DNA of 64,000 nucleotides from Bacteroidia bacterium (GTDB taxonomy: Bacteria; Bacteroidota; Bacteroidia; Cytophagales; Cyclobacteriaceae), in contig JAUIAO010000022.1 in NCBI GenBank assembly GCA_030425425.1, positions 1-64,000 on the forward strand, given 5' to 3'. The position numbers and the translations under genes are program-made. The notes under the pieces are model-generated. The model worked only from the letters and a program-made list of their open reading frames with translations. It was not told where the DNA came from and searched no databases. Below, one piece after another: positions 44,308-54,300 of this stretch. Within the stretch, counting starts at the first letter, position 1; each line of letters starts with the position of its first letter.

Positions 44308-46425
44308 TTATTTGGGCAGTGTGATGACAAATTCAGTTCCTTTACCTTGCTCACTTTCCACATAGATTTCTCCATTGTGCTTCTCAATGATTCCGTAACT
44401 AATGCTGAGTCCTAGTCCCGTACCTACACCTACAGGTTTGGTAGTGAAAAAAGGTTCGAAAATCCTCTTTTTCACATCTTCAGGTATACCCATCCCATTA
44501 TCCTTGATACGGATATTGACACTCTTCTCAAGACTCTCAGTATAAATCCAGATTTTCTTTTCTTTTTGGTCTTCCGGGAATGCCTGAATCGCATTGCTCA
44601 GGATATTCATAAATACTTGATTCAGCTGACCTGGGAAGCAATCAATTTCTCCGAGGGTATCATCATATAGTTTCTTGATCTCTACATTGTCTTTTGTTTT
44701 GTTCTTAAGCAAAACCAATGTTGCATCCAGGTTTTCATTGATATTGGCGGACTTTTGTTCCTCTTCATCCAGTCGGCTAAATACCCTTAGGCCTTTTACG
44801 ATTTCTATGGTTCTGACAGCTCCTTTCTTGATGTCAGAAACCAAAGCATCAATGTCTTCCGCCAGCTCGTCTATTTCTAGATCTTTTTTGAGTTCAATCA
44901 ACTCTTCAAAATCTTCCATATTAGAAGTGTCGTTGATCTCTCTGAGTTTATTAATGATCGTAAACATCTCATCCATGGTGATTTTGAGCGTGTCTATACC
45001 ATTATAAACGAAGTTGATCGGATTGTTGATCTCATGAGCAATACCAGCTGTTAGCTGACCCAGAGAGGCCATTTTTTCATTGTTGACCAATTGCGATTGT
45101 GTCTCTTTCAACATAGATGAACTACTTCGCTCTTTTTGAAGCGCATCCTGAAGGTCTTTCTCTGCCATCATGAGCTTTTCAGAAACCATAAGCTGCTCTT
45201 CCGCGATTTGGCGCATTTTAGATTCAGACTCTTTGGCCTTTTGCAATGCAGCTTCTACCTGTTCTTTAGCCAACTGCTCTTCTGTTACATCCTTCGCAAT
45301 ACTCAGTAGGCCGGATACCTTTCCACTTCTATCTCTAAGCGGAGTGTAAGAGCTTAGGAGGATGAGGTCCTTGATTTTGGTTTTTGAGCTTTTAAATACT
45401 CCTTTCAGAGATTGATCAATACAAATGGTGTTTTCCTCATCATTCTGATCAAAGAACTCATAGATAGAAGTACCAATTAATTCTTTTGATCTCAGTCCAA
45501 ACTTCGATAATTCTGTACCTTCACAAAGCTGGATTATACCTGATGCATCTGTAGATAAGATGATTTCTGGTGAATTCTCTACTACTGCCCGGAATTGCAT
45601 TTCTTGTTTTTGGAGTTCCTCTTGAGCTTCGGTCAGCCTGAGATTTGCTTCCATCTGCCGCTGTGTGATGACTCTGAGCTCGCGCTCAGATTCCTGTAAT
45701 TTCTTATTGTTATTTTCTAATTCCTGTTGCTTTTTTTCAAGATCTCTCTGAGTCATATATAGTTTCTCAGCGTCTTCCAGCTGTCGTTCACTAGACTCTC
45801 TTAGCTGGGTTTCTTGTTTTTGTGATCTGATCAGTACTTCATTGAGTTGTTCTCTGTCTTTTCTCTGCTGACCAACAAAGAATAGTACTAACCCAAATAC
45901 TATGGCGGATATAATGGTCACATTCGTAACCAAAAAGCCTAAGGACAAGTCCGGCAATATTTCTGGTTTGAAACTGATGGCCAGTTCTTCAAAAAAGGCA
46001 CTGACAAGCGTAAAGACGATGAATAGTACTAACCAGGTGAATCCCTCATTGGAGTTTTTGAATGTTAGTGAGGCAATCAATGCCAATAATGCCCAGAGCA
46101 TAATTGCACCTGATGATCCAAAACCACCGAGCGACCACTGAAATAGGAAAGGAAGTAACAAACTTGCAAGAATCTGAACAGTACGGGCTATTTTGAAATT
46201 CTTGTGATAGGCATATGCAGCTATGTTGTAAAATGAAATAACTACGTAACCTAAAGGAAAAATTGCTGGTATTTTCAAACTGTAAACCAAGCTGATACCT
46301 CCCCAAATAAGTCCTCCAATACTCATGAAGATGGCCAGATAAACCAGGAAGTTTTTTTGTAATTTTAATTCAGCATCGTCGGTATTTAACACACCGATCC
46401 TCTCAATGGATTGTGATAAACTCAT
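44308..46425 (-). CDS. Membrane PAS sensor histidine kinase
   Basis: A 705-residue kinase from the ATG at 46425; an upstream TTG would add four residues. Six or so membrane helices fill about 25-190, followed by long coiled coils (about 195-285), a PAS domain (about 290-395, ENSPEIILSTDASG), more coiled coil, HisKA with AGIAHEINNPINFVYN and an HATPase with NAIQAF, DNGMGIP and GVGTGLGLSIS. The ligand of the membrane domain is unknown. Its 3' neighbour, 11 bp away, is the receiver-PP2C phosphatase, its probable target. Confidence 0.9.
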   Translation of the reverse strand: MSLSQSIERIGVLNTDDAELKLQKNFLVYLAIFMSIGGLIWGGISLVYSLKIPAIFPLGYVVISFYNIAAYAYHKNFKIARTVQILASLLLPFLFQWSLGGFGSSGAIMLWALLALIASLTFKNSNEGFTWLVLFIVFTLVSAFFEELAISFKPEILPDLSLGFLVTNVTIISAIVFGLVLFFVGQQRKDREQLNEVLIRSQKQETQLRESSERQLEDAEKLYMTQRDLEKKQQELENNNKKLQESERELRVITQRQMEANLRLTEAQEELQKQEMQFRAVVENSPEIILSTDASGIIQLCEGTELSKFGLRSKELIGTSIYEFFDQNDEENTICIDQSLKGVFKSSKTKIKDLILLSSYTPLRDRSGKVSGLLSIAKDVTEEQLAKEQVEAALQKAKESESKMRQIAEEQLMVSEKLMMAEKDLQDALQKERSSSSMLKETQSQLVNNEKMASLGQLTAGIAHEINNPINFVYNGIDTLKITMDEMFTIINKLREINDTSNMEDFEELIELKKDLEIDELAEDIDALVSDIKKGAVRTIEIVKGLRVFSRLDEEEQKSANINENLDATLVLLKNKTKDNVEIKKLYDDTLGEIDCFPGQLNQVFMNILSNAIQAFPEDQKEKKIWIYTESLEKSVNIRIKDNGMGIPEDVKKRIFEPFFTTKPVGVGTGLGLSISYGIIEKHNGEIYVESEQGKGTEFVITLPK

Positions 46426-46588
46426 TTTTCTAATCAATAATCTTGTCTAACTAAAACAATAGTATCGTGCCTAGTGTGCGTCACAAGACATGCTGGTGGA
46501 TACTAAAGATATAGGGTTGGGTGGAATATAGCGGAAGGTAACTTTTTGTGCTACAGCATTTTAGCTGGTTTAATCAAATATAATACAA

Positions 46589-46978
46589 TTACATATTACT
46601 TGCTACTTTTGTTTGGTTTTCGATCAAGTCAATGTCAAGGTTCAGTGCATCTGCAAAGTCTTCTCCACATTCCAGCATGTCTTCATCGAATTCATCATAA
46701 TACCATTTGTATTTCATGTGAATCCCTCGTTTTGATAGCTGACTGCTTTGTTTTAGCAAGTCGTAGATGCATTTGCTGGATGATGTATTGAAATGCTTAA
46801 GATCTAACTCAATCGTCAAAACTTTGTTTTTCAAAGGCTTTTTAAAAAAGTTTATCAGCGGATTATAAAACTTTAGACTGTTCTCAGGACTGGAAACACC
46901 GGATAATCTGAATACTCCTGTTTTCAGATTGATATCCACTTCTGGGGTGATTCTAGTTGATGGTTTAAAAAATTTCAT
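46589..46978 (-). CDS. siaC: SiaC-family regulatory phosphoprotein (DUF1987)
   Basis: A 129-residue protein using the ATG at 46978, which begins just before the conserved region. The family pattern is clear: TPEVDINLKTGVFRLSG, SSPENSLKFYNPLI, and FNTSSSK at 63-69, the loop phosphorylated in Pseudomonas SiaC (Thr68 there; Thr65 here), and the acidic YYDEFDEDMLECGEDF. In Pseudomonas, SiaB kinase and SiaA PP2C set SiaC phosphorylation, and SiaC activates the diguanylate cyclase SiaD. Neither SiaB nor SiaD is seen in this window, so the kinase and target are open. It lies 163 bp upstream of the membrane kinase. Confidence 0.9.
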   Translation of the reverse strand: MKFFKPSTRITPEVDINLKTGVFRLSGVSSPENSLKFYNPLINFFKKPLKNKVLTIELDLKHFNTSSSKCIYDLLKQSSQLSKRGIHMKYKWYYDEFDEDMLECGEDFADALNLDIDLIENQTKVASNM

Positions 46979-47149
46979 TCTCGCTGCTTGCCTGTTCTTT
47001 TGCCAGTACAAGGTTAGTGTAGTTTCTACAATCATCCTACGGATTACCGATGAACGCTAGGAAATTGTCGATAGAAAAGTTCAGGAAATGGATGTTATTT
47101 CAAAATTGAACTATTTCATGATGTCAATTCAGTGAGTCTTCAATTATGA

Positions 47150-47518
47150 CTAGTCTTCTTGTAGAATTTTGATAATTGACTCTATAGTTTCTTTTAGTAA
47201 AATTTCGTTTTTAATGGGTTTGTCCAAAAACGCAAAAACTTCCAACGGAAAGGTTTTATCCTTGTTTTCCGGGTCTGCGGAGAGCATAATGATGATAGGT
47301 TTGTTCTCCAGTGACTCTATAATATCAAATCCGCTAAAAGTATCGATGTTTACATCAAGAAAAAGAATGTCTGGTTGTATTTTCTGAATACCCATGAGGG
47401 CAGAAACTGAATCCCTGAAAGAGTCATAATGCTCTAAATCAGGAAATTGATCTAGTTGCTTTTTCAGTATTACATTAAAAATTGGATCGTCATCAACAAT
47501 CACGTAGGAAAAACTCAT
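47150..47518 (-). CDS. Stand-alone receiver, paralogue 1
   Basis: A 122-residue receiver without output domain: IVDDDP acidic pocket, phospho-acceptor in ILFLDVNID, and Lys in FLDKPI. It shares DSVSALMGIQKIQP with the receiver at 48135 (DSVSALMGINKIRP) and is a clear duplicate. The globin gene lies between the two copies. Likely a phosphate shuttle or binding partner in the local network. Confidence 0.85.
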   Translation of the reverse strand: MSFSYVIVDDDPIFNVILKKQLDQFPDLEHYDSFRDSVSALMGIQKIQPDILFLDVNIDTFSGFDIIESLENKPIIIMLSADPENKDKTFPLEVFAFLDKPIKNEILLKETIESIIKILQED

Positions 47519-47709
47519 ATTCTATGCTTTGAATAACTCCGCAACACTCATTGATACATATATCAGCAAGTTTGCAAGAGTAAAGATAGGTAGGTCATCA
47601 ATATTTATCTAGTGAAACATGATTGACTTTGGTCATCGAATATTTTTATCGAGGTTAAGTTTGTTTAATGTTTTACAATAAAAAAAGGAAAAATATTCAA
47701 CAATATTGA

Positions 47710-48123
47710 CTAATTCAGTGCTTCATCCTCATGCTGTATCAATCGAATAGCTACGTCAAGGACGTGATTCCACTGTTGTTCCAAACTATCACTAAATTCA
47801 GGATCTACAGTTCTTATAGTTTCGATCATGCTTTTTTTCCAAATTTCATAATGCTCTGGTAGAATATTCATACCAAGAGTTCCATGTGTTTCTCTCAGTT
47901 TTTCAAACATGTATCTTCCTGCAAGGCTCTTTTGGTCCAGGTAGGTAATCACTGACATTAGTCCGTGTCTTAGTAATTTGGTTTGTTTATCAAAATCCAC
48001 ATGAGTGAATTTGTTCTTGATTTCCGTGCCAGAAGCCAGAAATCTATCGTAAAAAGAATAGATGAAGTCTTTGTTTTCTATGCACCTCAAGTAGCTGTTG
48101 ATAACAGGTTTGTATTGTGACAT
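47710..48123 (-). CDS. Single-domain globin
   Basis: A 137-residue globin of the bacterial myoglobin-like/GCS type. FYDRFLASGTEIKNKF holds the B-C helices with CD1 Phe39, and the proximal His is His80 in RETHGTLGMNILPEHY, the pattern of bacterial haemoglobins. No reductase or signalling output is fused. It follows the receiver at 48135 by 11 bp, so the two are probably coexpressed. Sensing of oxygen or NO, or ligand delivery, is inference from the H-NOX and receivers around it. Confidence 0.85.
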   Translation of the reverse strand: MSQYKPVINSYLRCIENKDFIYSFYDRFLASGTEIKNKFTHVDFDKQTKLLRHGLMSVITYLDQKSLAGRYMFEKLRETHGTLGMNILPEHYEIWKKSMIETIRTVDPEFSDSLEQQWNHVLDVAIRLIQHEDEALN

Positions 48124-48134
48124 TGTTTGCAGGA

Positions 48135-48518
48135 TTAAGCTGTGATTATTTGATCTTCGTCAAGCATATGTAACAAGTATTTAACGCTGCTCTCAAAGAA
48201 CTTTGAATCATGGATAGGTTTATAAAAAAGCTCAAATACAGATTCAGGAAGATTCTCTTTCTTGATATCAGTATCAGAAGTCATTAAAATCACAGAAGGA
48301 GTATATTCTAGATTATTTAAAATGTCCGGACCATTGAAGGTGTCGATATTGTAGTCCATAAAAATGATTTCCGGACGGATTTTATTAATCCCCATTAGGG
48401 CAGATACAGAGTCTTTATAGAATTCATAAAAATCGAGATCCTTTATGCGGTCCAGTTTTCTTTTCAGCAGCATGTGAAAAAGTGGATCATCATCCACAAT
48501 GACGTAAGAATGTTTCAT
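48135..48518 (-). CDS. Stand-alone receiver, paralogue 2
   Basis: A 127-residue receiver: IVDDDPLFH, phospho-acceptor in IIFMDYNID, and Lys in FYKPIH. It is a duplicate of the receiver at 47150 and sits 11 bp before the globin gene. No output domain. Confidence 0.85.
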   Translation of the reverse strand: MKHSYVIVDDDPLFHMLLKRKLDRIKDLDFYEFYKDSVSALMGINKIRPEIIFMDYNIDTFNGPDILNNLEYTPSVILMTSDTDIKKENLPESVFELFYKPIHDSKFFESSVKYLLHMLDEDQIITA

Positions 48519-48685
48519 TACTTGTCTATAAAATGAGTAAAAGCTGTGGTTGATTGCTGGGAATTGACCAACGAGTTGGTCATATGGCCGGAATGGATAT
48601 GGCTAAAATAATATGTAGTAATTACACAGAGGAAAAATACTCGATGAATGGTAAGTTTTTAGGGATGTGAGGGTGTTTTATTTGT

Positions 48686-49567
48686 TCAATAGCCGAATTT
48701 CTTTAATTTTTGATCATCTTTTCTCCAGTCTTTTTCCACCTTCACGAAGGTCTCCAGGTGAACTTGTTTGCCAAAAAAGCTTTCAAGTTCTTTTCTGGAT
48801 TGAATTCCCAGTTTTTTGATTGATTCTCCTTTTTTACCAATGATGATGCCTTTTTGAGAATCTCGCTCCACATAGATTTCTGCCTGAATTCTGATGATGG
48901 TCTCATCTTCTTTGAAAGAATTAACGACTACTTCACTGCTGTATGGAATTTCCTGTTTGTAGATAAGGAATATCTTTTCCCTAATGATCTCTGCAGCAAT
49001 AAATCGCTCTGTTTTATCGGTGAGTTCGTCTTCAGGGAAAAATGGAGGATGGGTTGGTAGGAGGCTGGCGATTTTCGATTGTAACAGTTCTACGCCTTCT
49101 CCGTTTTCTGCTGAAACGACAATTGGCTCCAGCCAGTCATATTCTTCTTTCCAGTAATTGATTTTATCATTTACCTGAGTGCCTTTTCCCAGGTCAATTT
49201 TATTGATTACAAAAAGTATTGGAATCTCAGACGCTTTGGCCATTTTGATCCAGTCCTTATGATCATTTTTTTCTCCTAGCTCTACCATGAAGACAATTAC
49301 ATCAGCATCTTCCAGAGATTTCTTCACGTAACCCATCATTCGCTCTTGCAGCTTGTAGGACGGATCCAGTGTCCCAGGAGTATCTGAGAATACTATCTGG
49401 TACTGATCAGTGGTGATGATTCCGAAAATTCTATGACGGGTTGTCTGCGCTCTGTTAGTAACGATAGATATTCGCTCACCAGTGAGGCGATTCATCAATG
49501 TGGATTTGCCAACATTTGGCTTACCCATGATTGTAACAAACCCAGATTTGTAATTGCTGTTGTCCAT
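48686..49567 (-). CDS. era: GTPase Era
   Basis: A 293-residue protein with a G domain (P loop GKPNVGKST at 15-23, DTPGT, NKID) and a C-terminal KH domain containing GIIIGKKGESIKKLG. It binds the 3' end of 16S rRNA in 30S assembly. Start at the ATG 49567 gives the family length. It precedes the signalling cluster on the same strand, separated by 167 bp. Confidence 0.96.
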   Translation of the reverse strand: MDNSNYKSGFVTIMGKPNVGKSTLMNRLTGERISIVTNRAQTTRHRIFGIITTDQYQIVFSDTPGTLDPSYKLQERMMGYVKKSLEDADVIVFMVELGEKNDHKDWIKMAKASEIPILFVINKIDLGKGTQVNDKINYWKEEYDWLEPIVVSAENGEGVELLQSKIASLLPTHPPFFPEDELTDKTERFIAAEIIREKIFLIYKQEIPYSSEVVVNSFKEDETIIRIQAEIYVERDSQKGIIIGKKGESIKKLGIQSRKELESFFGKQVHLETFVKVEKDWRKDDQKLKKFGY

Positions 49568-49606
49568 GAGCCTGCAATTTCGTCAAAACAAAGGAAAACT
49601 TTTAGA

Positions 49607-50356
49607 TTAAAATGTCAGCCCGGCCATTTGCACGAATTCTTTTGGTTGAATATCCATGAAATAGCGAAATTCTTTGATCAAATGAGACTGGTCATAATAA
49701 CCTGATAGGAAAGTCATTTGCGTAAGGTTGAGGCTATCTTTATGCTCGATGTAGCTATGAAGAAAGTGGCTCAATTTTTCAATCTTACAAAACTCCTTCG
49801 GGGTTAATCCAATTTCTCTATTGAATTTCTGCTCTAAGCTGGATTTGCTAATACCCAGCTGATCGTTCACGTCTTTTACTTTTATTTTTCCATTGCTGGC
49901 TTTCATCATTTCTATTGCCTCTTCCAATATAAAATCCGGTTCAAAATGTGGGAGCTTTTGCCACCACGATTTTATATGATTTTCAAAATCATCCGAGTTT
50001 TTGATTTCCGGGAAACGACCAAAACGTATCAACTGATCACGCTCTGCACATGAACCCGGTGAAAAGAACAATCCGGTGAATTGTGCGGGAATTTTGGCAC
50101 AGATCATCTGAATATTTTCACCTGCCAGAGTCATTCCCTTGCTTCTACAGCTAGAAATAATCATTTCATTCGTTTCAATAGTGATTTGACGGATGCTTCC
50201 GATCAGAGATCTTTTAATCGGGCTTCCCAGATTCATTGTGAGGTCGATATGATTATCCGGCATGAAGTGATATTGACTTTGTTTATTGGGCAAGTCAAAG
50301 GTTTTGATGGTGGCTACAGTTTCATGAAATGTAGGAGATGGTTTGATTAAAAACAT
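49607..50356 (-). CDS. AraC-family transcription regulator
   Basis: A 249-residue regulator from the ATG at 50356 (an upstream Met adds 11 residues). The N-terminal half is a cupin-like ligand domain of the type found with Bacteroidota AraC proteins; the C-terminal half (about 150-249) is a double helix-turn-helix with QLGISKSSLEQKF and FLSGYYDQSHLIKEFRYF. It probably senses a small molecule. No regulated gene is obvious, though locus 1 of susCD is nearby. Confidence 0.85.
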   Translation of the reverse strand: MFLIKPSPTFHETVATIKTFDLPNKQSQYHFMPDNHIDLTMNLGSPIKRSLIGSIRQITIETNEMIISSCRSKGMTLAGENIQMICAKIPAQFTGLFFSPGSCAERDQLIRFGRFPEIKNSDDFENHIKSWWQKLPHFEPDFILEEAIEMMKASNGKIKVKDVNDQLGISKSSLEQKFNREIGLTPKEFCKIEKLSHFLHSYIEHKDSLNLTQMTFLSGYYDQSHLIKEFRYFMDIQPKEFVQMAGLTF

Positions 50357-50491
50357 GGCTTTTTTTCTCCCAATACAGGGAGAGAGCACGAAACTCTTAT
50401 TTAAAAAAATGCCGAATTGTTAACATAAATGATGATTAAGTAAATAATCACGCATGTTTACAATCTTTTTAGAATGATAATAAGGGTATTT

Positions 50492-50956
50492 TCAATTTGA
50501 TTGTTTTAGTGACCTTCTATAATCAGTAGGTGATATCTCTACTACCTTTTTGAAAGCCTTATAAAAAGAAACCTTGTTTGAAAACCCTGCCATCTCGGCG
50601 ATAGCATCTATGGTATAATGACTGTATTCTTCGCTGATTAGCATCCATTGTGCTTCTTTGATTCTGAGTTTATTGATATAAGTGTTGAAGTTTTGGCAGG
50701 CAATCGTGTTGATTGCTGATGAGACTTGTTTGTCCGTCAATTGTAACCCTTTGGCTACTTTTTCCAATCGAATATCTGGGTCCAGAAAGGCTTTATTTAA
50801 TTTAATCCAATCATCTATTCTTTTAAAGTCTGCTTCCTTCTGATGGATATCTTCCACATCTTTTGAAGACTGGGTGTGTTTCGTTTCTCCGAGATACCAC
50901 TTACGAATCAGGTAGAGGGTGATTAATATAGATATGATTAGTATGAAGATTTCCAT
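50492..50956 (-). CDS. Membrane-anchored AraC-type regulator
   Basis: A 154-residue protein with one N-terminal membrane helix (about 2-18) followed by a cytosolic linker and an AraC DNA-binding domain (about 55-150: LQLTDKQVSSAIN and MAGFSNKVSFYKAFKK). Most AraC proteins are soluble, so the anchor is notable; it may be a truncated form of the larger membrane AraC regulators of Bacteroidota. It is divergent from susC1 across a 371-bp region that carries four direct repeats, making it the most likely regulator of that locus. Confidence 0.82.
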   Translation of the reverse strand: MEIFILIISILITLYLIRKWYLGETKHTQSSKDVEDIHQKEADFKRIDDWIKLNKAFLDPDIRLEKVAKGLQLTDKQVSSAINTIACQNFNTYINKLRIKEAQWMLISEEYSHYTIDAIAEMAGFSNKVSFYKAFKKVVEISPTDYRRSLKQSN

Positions 50957-51007
50957 TCAGTTTTTGTTAACAAAGTAATTCCTATCATGAAGGCTCTGCC
51001 AAATGCA

Positions 51008-51264
51008 TTTTTACAATTCCCGGCAGTTCCTTCTTTTTTACAATTCCTTACTGAAGTAAAACCCTTATTTAGCAGCACCTCTTTATGTTGTACTGTTTCA
51101 AAAAAGGTTGCCTTTGTAGTAGGGGGCAACCTTTTTGTTTTGATCCAGAAACAGGCGGAATGGGCTTTTTTACAATTCAAAAAGCACTCAAAACTTGACT
51201 GAATCGCTCAGAAGCCAGATTTTCTCAAAACCCTTACACGTCTACCTGTTCTTTTTTACAATTA
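51008..51264. repeat. Four TTTTTACAATT direct repeats upstream of susC1
   Basis: TTTTTACAATT occurs at 51008, 51035, 51167 and 51253, all in the same orientation. The first two copies are 27 bp apart and extend to TTTTTACAATTCC. They lie in the 371-bp gap between the AraC-type gene and susC1. AraC proteins bind direct repeats, so these are candidate operators. The remainder of the gap holds a hairpin (51101-51136) and a short dyad near 51300. Confidence 0.6.
51101..51136. terminator. Bidirectional hairpin between AraC-type gene and susC1
   Basis: AAAAAGGTTGCC and GGCAACCTTTTT form a perfect 12-bp stem with a 12-base loop, with T runs on both strands. It lies between divergent genes, so as a terminator it could only act in a leader (attenuation) or end a short transcript. 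Confidence 0.65.
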
Positions 51265-51327
51265 TTCACAGAAAGTCTCATCTACTCTTACGGTGATTTA
51301 AATCATGTTAAACCAAAAAAGTAGTTT

Positions 51328-54300
51328 ATGAGAAAACTTCTACAAATGGCATGTCTGGTTTTGCTCCAGGGGGTCTTGTTTGCACAAGAAAGAACCATCA
51401 CTGGAACAGTAACCGGAAGCGACGGTACAGCATTGCCGGGAGTGAACGTGGTAGTGAAAGGTACTACCCAGGGAACCATCACTGATATTGATGGTAATTA
51501 TACACTGTCTGTTGGCAGTGGAAGTATTGTGTTGGTCTACTCGTTTGTGGGTATGGAAGCACAGGAAATTGCAATTGGTCAGCGGTCAGTTGTTGATGTC
51601 ACCTTATCTGAAGATTCGCAGCAGCTGGCAGAGGTTGTTGTTACGGCTATAGGGATTGAGCGTCAGCAAAAAGCCCTGGGATATTCAGTAGGAAAGGTAG
51701 AGTCGAAACAAATTCAGCAGATTTCCGAGCCAGATGTATTGAGGTCTATGCAAGGGAAGATTCCAGGCGTGAACATCGCAGCATCTTCTGGTGCTCCGGG
51801 TAGTGCCACCCGAATCACCATTAGGGGTGCTTCATCATTATTTGGTAATAATGATCCGCTGTTTGTGGTGGATGGTGTGCCGTATAATAATGCCCAATAC
51901 AACACCAGTAATCAATTGATCGGAGGAGGGGCATATTCTACTCCTTTATCCTTTTTAGATCCGAATACCATCGAGTCTGTAAACGTGCTTAAAGGCGCAG
52001 CAGCAGCTGCACTTTACGGGTCCAGAGCGGCAAATGGAGTGATCTTAATCACCACCAAAGGGGGTACCACGCGACCTGCGAATAAGGGTCTTGAAGTGAC
52101 GATTAGTTCTTCTTATTCTGTTGAGGAGATTGCCAATTTGCCTGATTATCAGAATAAATATGGTAACGGATCTGAATTCAATTATCAGAATTCGAACGGT
52201 GCATGGGGGCCGGCATTTTCAAGTAGAGACTCTTTTCCTACATGGCCTACGTATACAGCAGCTTTTCCGGATATGCCTACCAACTCACCGTTTGTGGCTC
52301 AACCAAACAATGTGAAAGATTTGTTTGAAAAAGGGAGTGTTTTGGAGAATTCAATAAATGTCTCTGGAGGAAATGGTCAGTCTACTTTTTCAGGAGGAAT
52401 TTCACGACTTAGTCAGGATGGGTACATTCCTCACGCGAGTTTTGACCGTACTTCCATCAACCTTGGGGCAAGGACCCAGCTGGAAAATGGATTCAACTTT
52501 GGAGGGTCTGCTACCTACTCTAAAAGTGATATTCGAGGGCCGTTTTTTGGTGAAAACGGAGCGGCAGGAGCCGAGGTAGCTTCATCTTTTGCCAGAACAC
52601 TTTGGCTAGGTAGAAACTGGGATAGCAGTCTTCCATACGAAACCCCATCGGGAGGCAATGTCTTTTACAATACTAATACCATAGATAATCCTCGTTGGTC
52701 TTGGAAGCACAACGGAGTAGTAGAGCAGACAGATAGATTAGGGATGACATTTGATGTCAACTATGATATTACTGATTGGCTAAACGCTTCGTGGAAGGTT
52801 GGGACTAATCAATTTACTACCAGAAGGGAGCAGCGATATGATCTTGGTTCCAATGCATTCAGCGGTGGTGGAGCTATTACCACAGATAATATTTCTTTTG
52901 AAGAACTCAATTCTGATTTTCTTATTTCAGCAGATCAGCAATTTGGTGAGTTTGATGTGAGGTTACTTCTTGGTCAAAACATCAATCAGCGAACTTCTGA
53001 TAGACAATCTCTGACCGGTACAGGCATGGTCGTGCCAGATATTTTTGACCTGGACAATATGAGTTCTGTAGTTCCCAATGGTGGAGGCTTTTCTCAAAGA
53101 AGGCTCATGGGCTTGTTTTATGAAGTTTCTTTTGGCTACCGGGATTTTCTGTTTTTCAATACTACTGGAAGAAACGACTGGTCATCAACCTTGCCATCTG
53201 CGGAGAGGAGCTTCTTTTATCCTAGTGCGTCTACTTCGTTTGTATTCACTGAATTGCTGGATGTAGACACTAAGTTTCTCAATTTTGGAAAGATCCGTGT
53301 GAGCTGGGCCAAAGTAGGTAATGATGCTCCGGTCTATTCATTGCAAAATGTGTATCAGGTTAATCTTGGACAATCTGCTGGAGCCATTGGATCACAGCCT
53401 ACTGTTGACTTTCCGATCGCGGGTCAGTCGGCAGCTACCCTATCTAATCTGGGAGCTGATCCAGGTCTTACTCCAGAGTTTACCACAGAATATGAGTTGG
53501 GGATGAACGTGCGATTGTTGAATAATCGAATTGATCTGGATGTGACCTATTATGATCGAAACTCTACGGATCAGATTGGGACTATTTCTACTCCATCCGT
53601 CACGGGATTCGAACAGATTACGACCAACTTCGGAAATGTGGAAAACAAAGGTTGGGAAATTGGCTTAAATATCATTCCTATCCAATCGCAATCAGGATTC
53701 ACCTGGAGCACTTTCATCAATTACACGAAGAATAAGAACACGGTGCTTGAATTGTCCGATGGAGTAGAGCGTTTGAATATGAGGAACTTATTCGGAGGAG
53801 GAATCAGACCAATTTTTGAACCTGGCCAGCCTTACGGAGCTCTATTCGGGACCACTTCTGCCAAGGATGAGGATGGTAACTGGCTGATCAATCCAGCTAC
53901 CGGATTATTATTCCCTGCTGTGGGTGATGATAGATTTCAAATCATCGGAAACCCTAATCCAAATTATACAGTGGATGTGACCAATACTTTATCCTTCAAA
54001 GGAGTATCTCTTGGCTTTCTCATTTCCTATAAAGATGGAGGTGATATTTACACCACTACTGTAGAGCGTCTGATGGGGAGAGGAGTTGCTAAAGACACGG
54101 AGGACCGTGAGAAATCTAGGATTATTGCAGGGTATTTGGGAGACCCTAACACTGGTCAACCATTACTCGACGATTCAGGTAATAAAATTCCAAACACTAT
54201 TCAGGTGACCACAAATGATTTATTCTTTGCATCTGGTGGGCCAGAATCTTTCTTTATCAATGGAGCAGATGAAGCCTCAGTATTTGACGGAACAGTGATA

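Noticed and set aside
50987-51202. 71-codon reading frame over the repeats before susC1, and an 80-codon frame on the opposite strand
   Set aside because: Both run through the hairpin and direct repeats, which alone give their repeated FLQF or NCK words; no supporting start context.
51262-51270. TTATTCACA, DnaA-box-like
   Set aside because: Single relaxed match in the susC1 leader; no cluster.
51293-51306. GTGATTTAAATCAT, an FNR-like dyad just upstream of susC1
   Set aside because: It lies only 21 bp before the start codon with no TAnnTTTG element at the spacing seen at the other sites. TGAT-N4-ATCA occurs by chance about once in a window this size, so it is not counted in the low-oxygen set.
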